From NCBI GenBank assembly GCA_002116315.1, contig KZ107849.1, positions 92,544 through 156,543 of the forward strand: DNA of 64,000 bases. Reading direction: 5' to 3'. Below are positions 60,994 to 64,000 of this stretch, piece after piece; the stretch's first letter is position 1, and each line of letters opens with the position of its first letter. The stretch is from Epicoccum nigrum (Eukaryota > Ascomycota > Dothideomycetes > Pleosporales > Didymellaceae). The position numbers and the translations under genes were made by a program. The notes under the pieces are model-generated. The model did not search any database. It was not told the origin of the DNA and worked only from the letters and a program-made list of their open reading frames with translations.

Positions 60994-62519
60994 TCAAAAT
61001 ATGACAGTATGAACCTCATCCTCCTCATCGTCAGTGAAATTCTGATCCGATATCTTCCAGAACGCAGTCGGGCCCGCTGGACCATGGGGATCAAAGTCCT
61101 TATCGAACCAGGTACCAATCACACCTCGCTGAGATCGCACTCCGCCGACCTGAATGCCATCACTACGCCATCTTTCCTCTCCGCTGTCACACGTCAGTAA
61201 TACTCGGTTCTTGAGGAGAGTACAATAAGTGTAAGCTTACCCGTGAAATACCGATATGGTCTGCCACCGCACCTCGCCCTCCTGTGTGAGACGGACCGAG
61301 CCTCTGATCCCAGAATTTGCGTTGGGATCCCACGAGGCTTCAACAGAGCGCGATTTCCCGCTGAAATGCACTACGGGTAGGGCAGGGTTGTCGAAACGGC
61401 CCGCAGGTTTGACACTGGTGACCTTGATGTCCATCATGATGTGCCGGATGGCCTCTTCCATCTGAATTGGATCACGTGGCTGGTCAGACGGCCAGCGTAT
61501 AGCTTCTTCGCTGAAGTTGAAGTAGTAGAGGTCGTTGTAGTCGAGGAAGCACACAATGCGGGACCATACACCGGATACGTTGTATGGATCCCTCAGGTTC
61601 AGTGGGACATCAAGCTCCATGGGCAGAGACGCTGGGTATTGCGGCATGATCTTTGCTCGCTCCGGCACAACGCCTTCAAACGGGTTCGTCCATGGCGGCC
61701 TGAACTTGGCCAGGAAGCGTCGACAGCAGAGCCCAGAGCTGTAGCCAAGAACAATCATAATACTCTCAATCGTTTCCCAGTCAACTCTCATGCTCCCGTC
61801 ATCGCGGAAAGGTCCCCATTGCGTCTTATTGGTGTAGTTGCGGAGATCGTACACGTTAGAACGTGCGTATGGATGTGTCGAGAGCGATCTGCGTCCTCCA
61901 GTAGTTGATGTGATGCCAAACAAGCATTGCAGCTTCGCACTCAACTGACGACCTTCTTCGTCATTTGCAGGCTTCTGATTAGTTGTACCTGCCCGAGAGT
62001 ACAGTGATGAGCGACACAGAAACGCATCTCGATTTTGTGTGATGGTGTCAAAGAGCTCGGATAGCACCTGCTGGTTGAACGATACGCCAAGCTTGTCAGT
62101 GGAAGCAGTGGCGACCAACGATAACGCTGTCTTGATCACAAACCCAAACTCATCTCGCTGCCCAGATCAGCTCAACTCGCGAGCATATATGTTTGACACC
62201 TACCTTCAGGTCATTGTTGGCCGACTCAAGTATCTTCTGGCATCTGATGCCGTTCTGGAGCTCTTCCACCCAGTCCGGCTCCGGATCGGTGGGCCTCTGC
62301 CGAGGATCGTCCTGCAAGATCGTCAGACTCAAGGAATATAACAGGACCCATCCGCCGTACAAAAGTCTTCAAGTAGTGTGCCTTGTACAACCGTATGTTC
62401 TTCTTGATGAACTCGGCGAATCCCACGGACGTTTGAGCACACGCGGCAAGATCAGGCGGGTCGACCTCCTCCAGGATACGAATCAACACATCATAGCAAA
62501 GATCAAGAAGCTCAGTCAT
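60994..62519 (-). CDS. F-box protein
   Basis: Exons 62519-62361, 62311-62204, 62157-61241 and 61183-60994; 457 aa. The N-terminus is an F-box-like motif: LLDLCYDVLIRILEEVDPPD, LAACAQTSVGFAEFIKKNIR, then LYKAHYLKTF. The rest is the usual long substrate-binding half of Pleosporalean F-box proteins (WETIESIMIVLGYSSGLCC, VSGVWSRIVCFLDYNDLYYF, GTWFDKDFDPHGPAGPTAFW) ending acidic (FTDDEEDEVHTVIF). F-box proteins link SCF ubiquitin ligases to targets; the target is unknown. The third-exon donor CACGG/GTAAGC is used instead of reading to the TAA in it, because the following exon continues in frame with strong protein character. Confidence 0.88.
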
Positions 62520-64000
62520 GTTTGCAGGATCGCTCTCGCACCATTCAAAGTCATGTAAGGTTTGAATTAGAGGTCTGTCGACAATGTCTTGTCGTCCCAG
62601 TTCGGTAATCAGAGTGGGGTACGGAGATAAATGCTTACCAAGCCATTAAGTGCGGCGAGCGTAATTCACCGATCACTCTGATTGGATGAAGGCTGATATT
62701 CCACTCCTTCAACTTCGACCTCTTCTTCGAAACGGAAACTCCAACATCTAGGATAGGAAGAGAATGGCATAATTCAGAATGCGCTGCATTCACAGCTGTG
62801 CCTTGGTTGAGCGATAATTCGACCTAACTTCCCCTCAATCGATCGGCTCCTCCTCTGCAACCTAACAGAAGCATCGACAACAAGTCCGCGAGACCACGAG
62901 GATGACGCCCATTACAGACTTGATTTTAAGCCTGGATTTCTCTGGGTATTCAATTTCTTCCTTCCAAGGAGACTTCCTTGTCTTCGACTGCCATTGAGTT
63001 ATGACCTTACTCATATGTGGTATCGGGAGGTTTGGTAAGCTGGTGACAGTCGAGTGGCAAGCAATCCTGATTTGCAACTAGGCGGTCAACGACCTATAGG
63101 TCTTCAGCAACACGAGCTGATACGACGAGATGTATTTAAGGCTGTGTTCATACTTTGATTCTCGTTTCTTTTCAAGGCAGATTATGAGTATCGAGAAGTT
63201 CAAGCAGATCAGTGTTTCTTCGCCATCGGCTACAACGGGTACACCCACAAGCATCTTCACGGAACGGGGCAGTGAGCGCCTATGATATCGCTTCTGCAGC
63301 CCCCACTATCGATGTACGATCGCCGTCGCCACCGGTTTGCAGCTGCACCGGTTCAGAAATTGTACGAGCTGCCTTGGCGATTGCTTGTGCATCTTCTGGG
63401 TCTGGAATCGAGGAGGATCCGGGCGAAGAGGCGGTAAAGTGAAGTGACAAATGCAAAATTAAGCTTCAGCTTCAAACGACCTGACAACCCTCCACGATGA
63501 TTGATACTGCTCGGGATAGGTTGCAGGCATCTCTCGAGCTCAAGTAGGTATTTCCGATATCGCTGGTCCCGTGGGAAGGATTCCAACATCCATGTCCATG
63601 CATGTTCCTGTCAGTAGCCAAGTTTGGGACCACTCTCGCGGGATTCCGAGATATTGGGGAATGTCCTAAATACTTGCATAAAGTCCGTATGCCCTTTAAT
63701 CTTTGCACCCACGCACCCCGACAGCTAGCAGAATCGTCGCCGCAGTAATTCCTCAAGGCGCCTAGACTAGGTACCCCTAAGTAACGCCTACAGATCCTTG
63801 AGAGCGAAATCTGCTCTTAGACGCGTTAGGCGTGCGGCCTCATGTGGAGCGACAAAGTCAACTGATAGTCTGACTTTAACTCTGGTACTAGGAACCCGAA
63901 GGTCGCGCCACCGTGCAGGAAGACCCTGAAAACCCATTCAGATCCTGGCTGGTATTGGCTGTCTCGAAGCAGGAAGCCAGCGAACTTGCCCTTTTCCGCT
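62520..64000. other. Intergenic to window end
   Basis: 1.5 kb without a supported gene. Short ORFs on both strands carry no family resemblance. The right edge may belong to a gene beyond the window. Confidence 0.35.

Noticed and set aside
61237..61242. TAA as the end of the F-box gene
   Set aside because: A standard donor overlaps it and the downstream exon continues in frame with convincing protein sequence and its own stop.

Overview
The window looks like a filamentous ascomycete chromosome segment, most likely Dothideomycetes/Pleosporales. That lineage is inferred, not proven. Support comes from dense genes broken by short (about 45-115 nt) GT-AG introns with CTRAY-type branch sites, fungal-only families (CreC, RTA1-like, Zn2Cys6, cellobiose dehydrogenase, Zds C-terminal domain), and decayed sequence with CpA-to-TpA type nonsense codons of the kind RIP (repeat-induced point mutation) leaves. 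All gene models below were spliced by eye from the sequence.

Left block (about 0.2-26.6 kb) is mostly core genome: TSR2 (ribosome biogenesis), a non-RD protein kinase, a BTB coiled-coil protein, a DUF985 cupin, a 1000-residue Zds-type protein with a 41-glutamine run, the mitochondrial Rho GTPase Miro/Gem1, the WD40 protein CreC, an alpha-arrestin with a PPxY motif, a mitochondrial hydroxyacid-oxoacid transhydrogenase and an ER-type SET protein. Miro and creC are divergent. CreC and the arrestin lie about 1.8 kb apart and belong to families linked to carbon catabolite control and ubiquitin-dependent transporter turnover.

Middle block (about 26.6-55.9 kb) is accessory: widely spaced genes with 1-3 kb empty or decayed gaps. 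It holds a secreted multicopper oxidase, an RTA1-like seven-helix protein, a Zn2Cys6 regulator with a DUF3425-like C-terminus, a secreted cellobiose dehydrogenase with a CBM1, an SCP2-type peroxisomal thiolase ending in SRL, and a small secreted cysteine-containing protein. It also holds a broken coiled-coil gene with several in-frame stops, a second broken locus, a 468-bp inverted-repeat (MITE-like) element, several minisatellites, and a degenerate array of about 190-195 bp units with a partly conserved reading frame. The secreted oxidoreductases suggest extracellular redox or plant-biomass chemistry.

Right block (about 55.9-62.5 kb) returns to core genes: CCT5 (TRiC chaperonin epsilon) divergent from an HP1-type chromodomain protein, a 49-residue single-pass membrane microprotein, and an F-box protein. 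The last 1.5 kb shows no gene I can support. A recurring oddity is the very short first coding exon (5, 7, 10 and 10 nt) in both divergent housekeeping pairs.

No rRNA, tRNA, CRISPR array, virus-like coding region or intact transposase was recognised.
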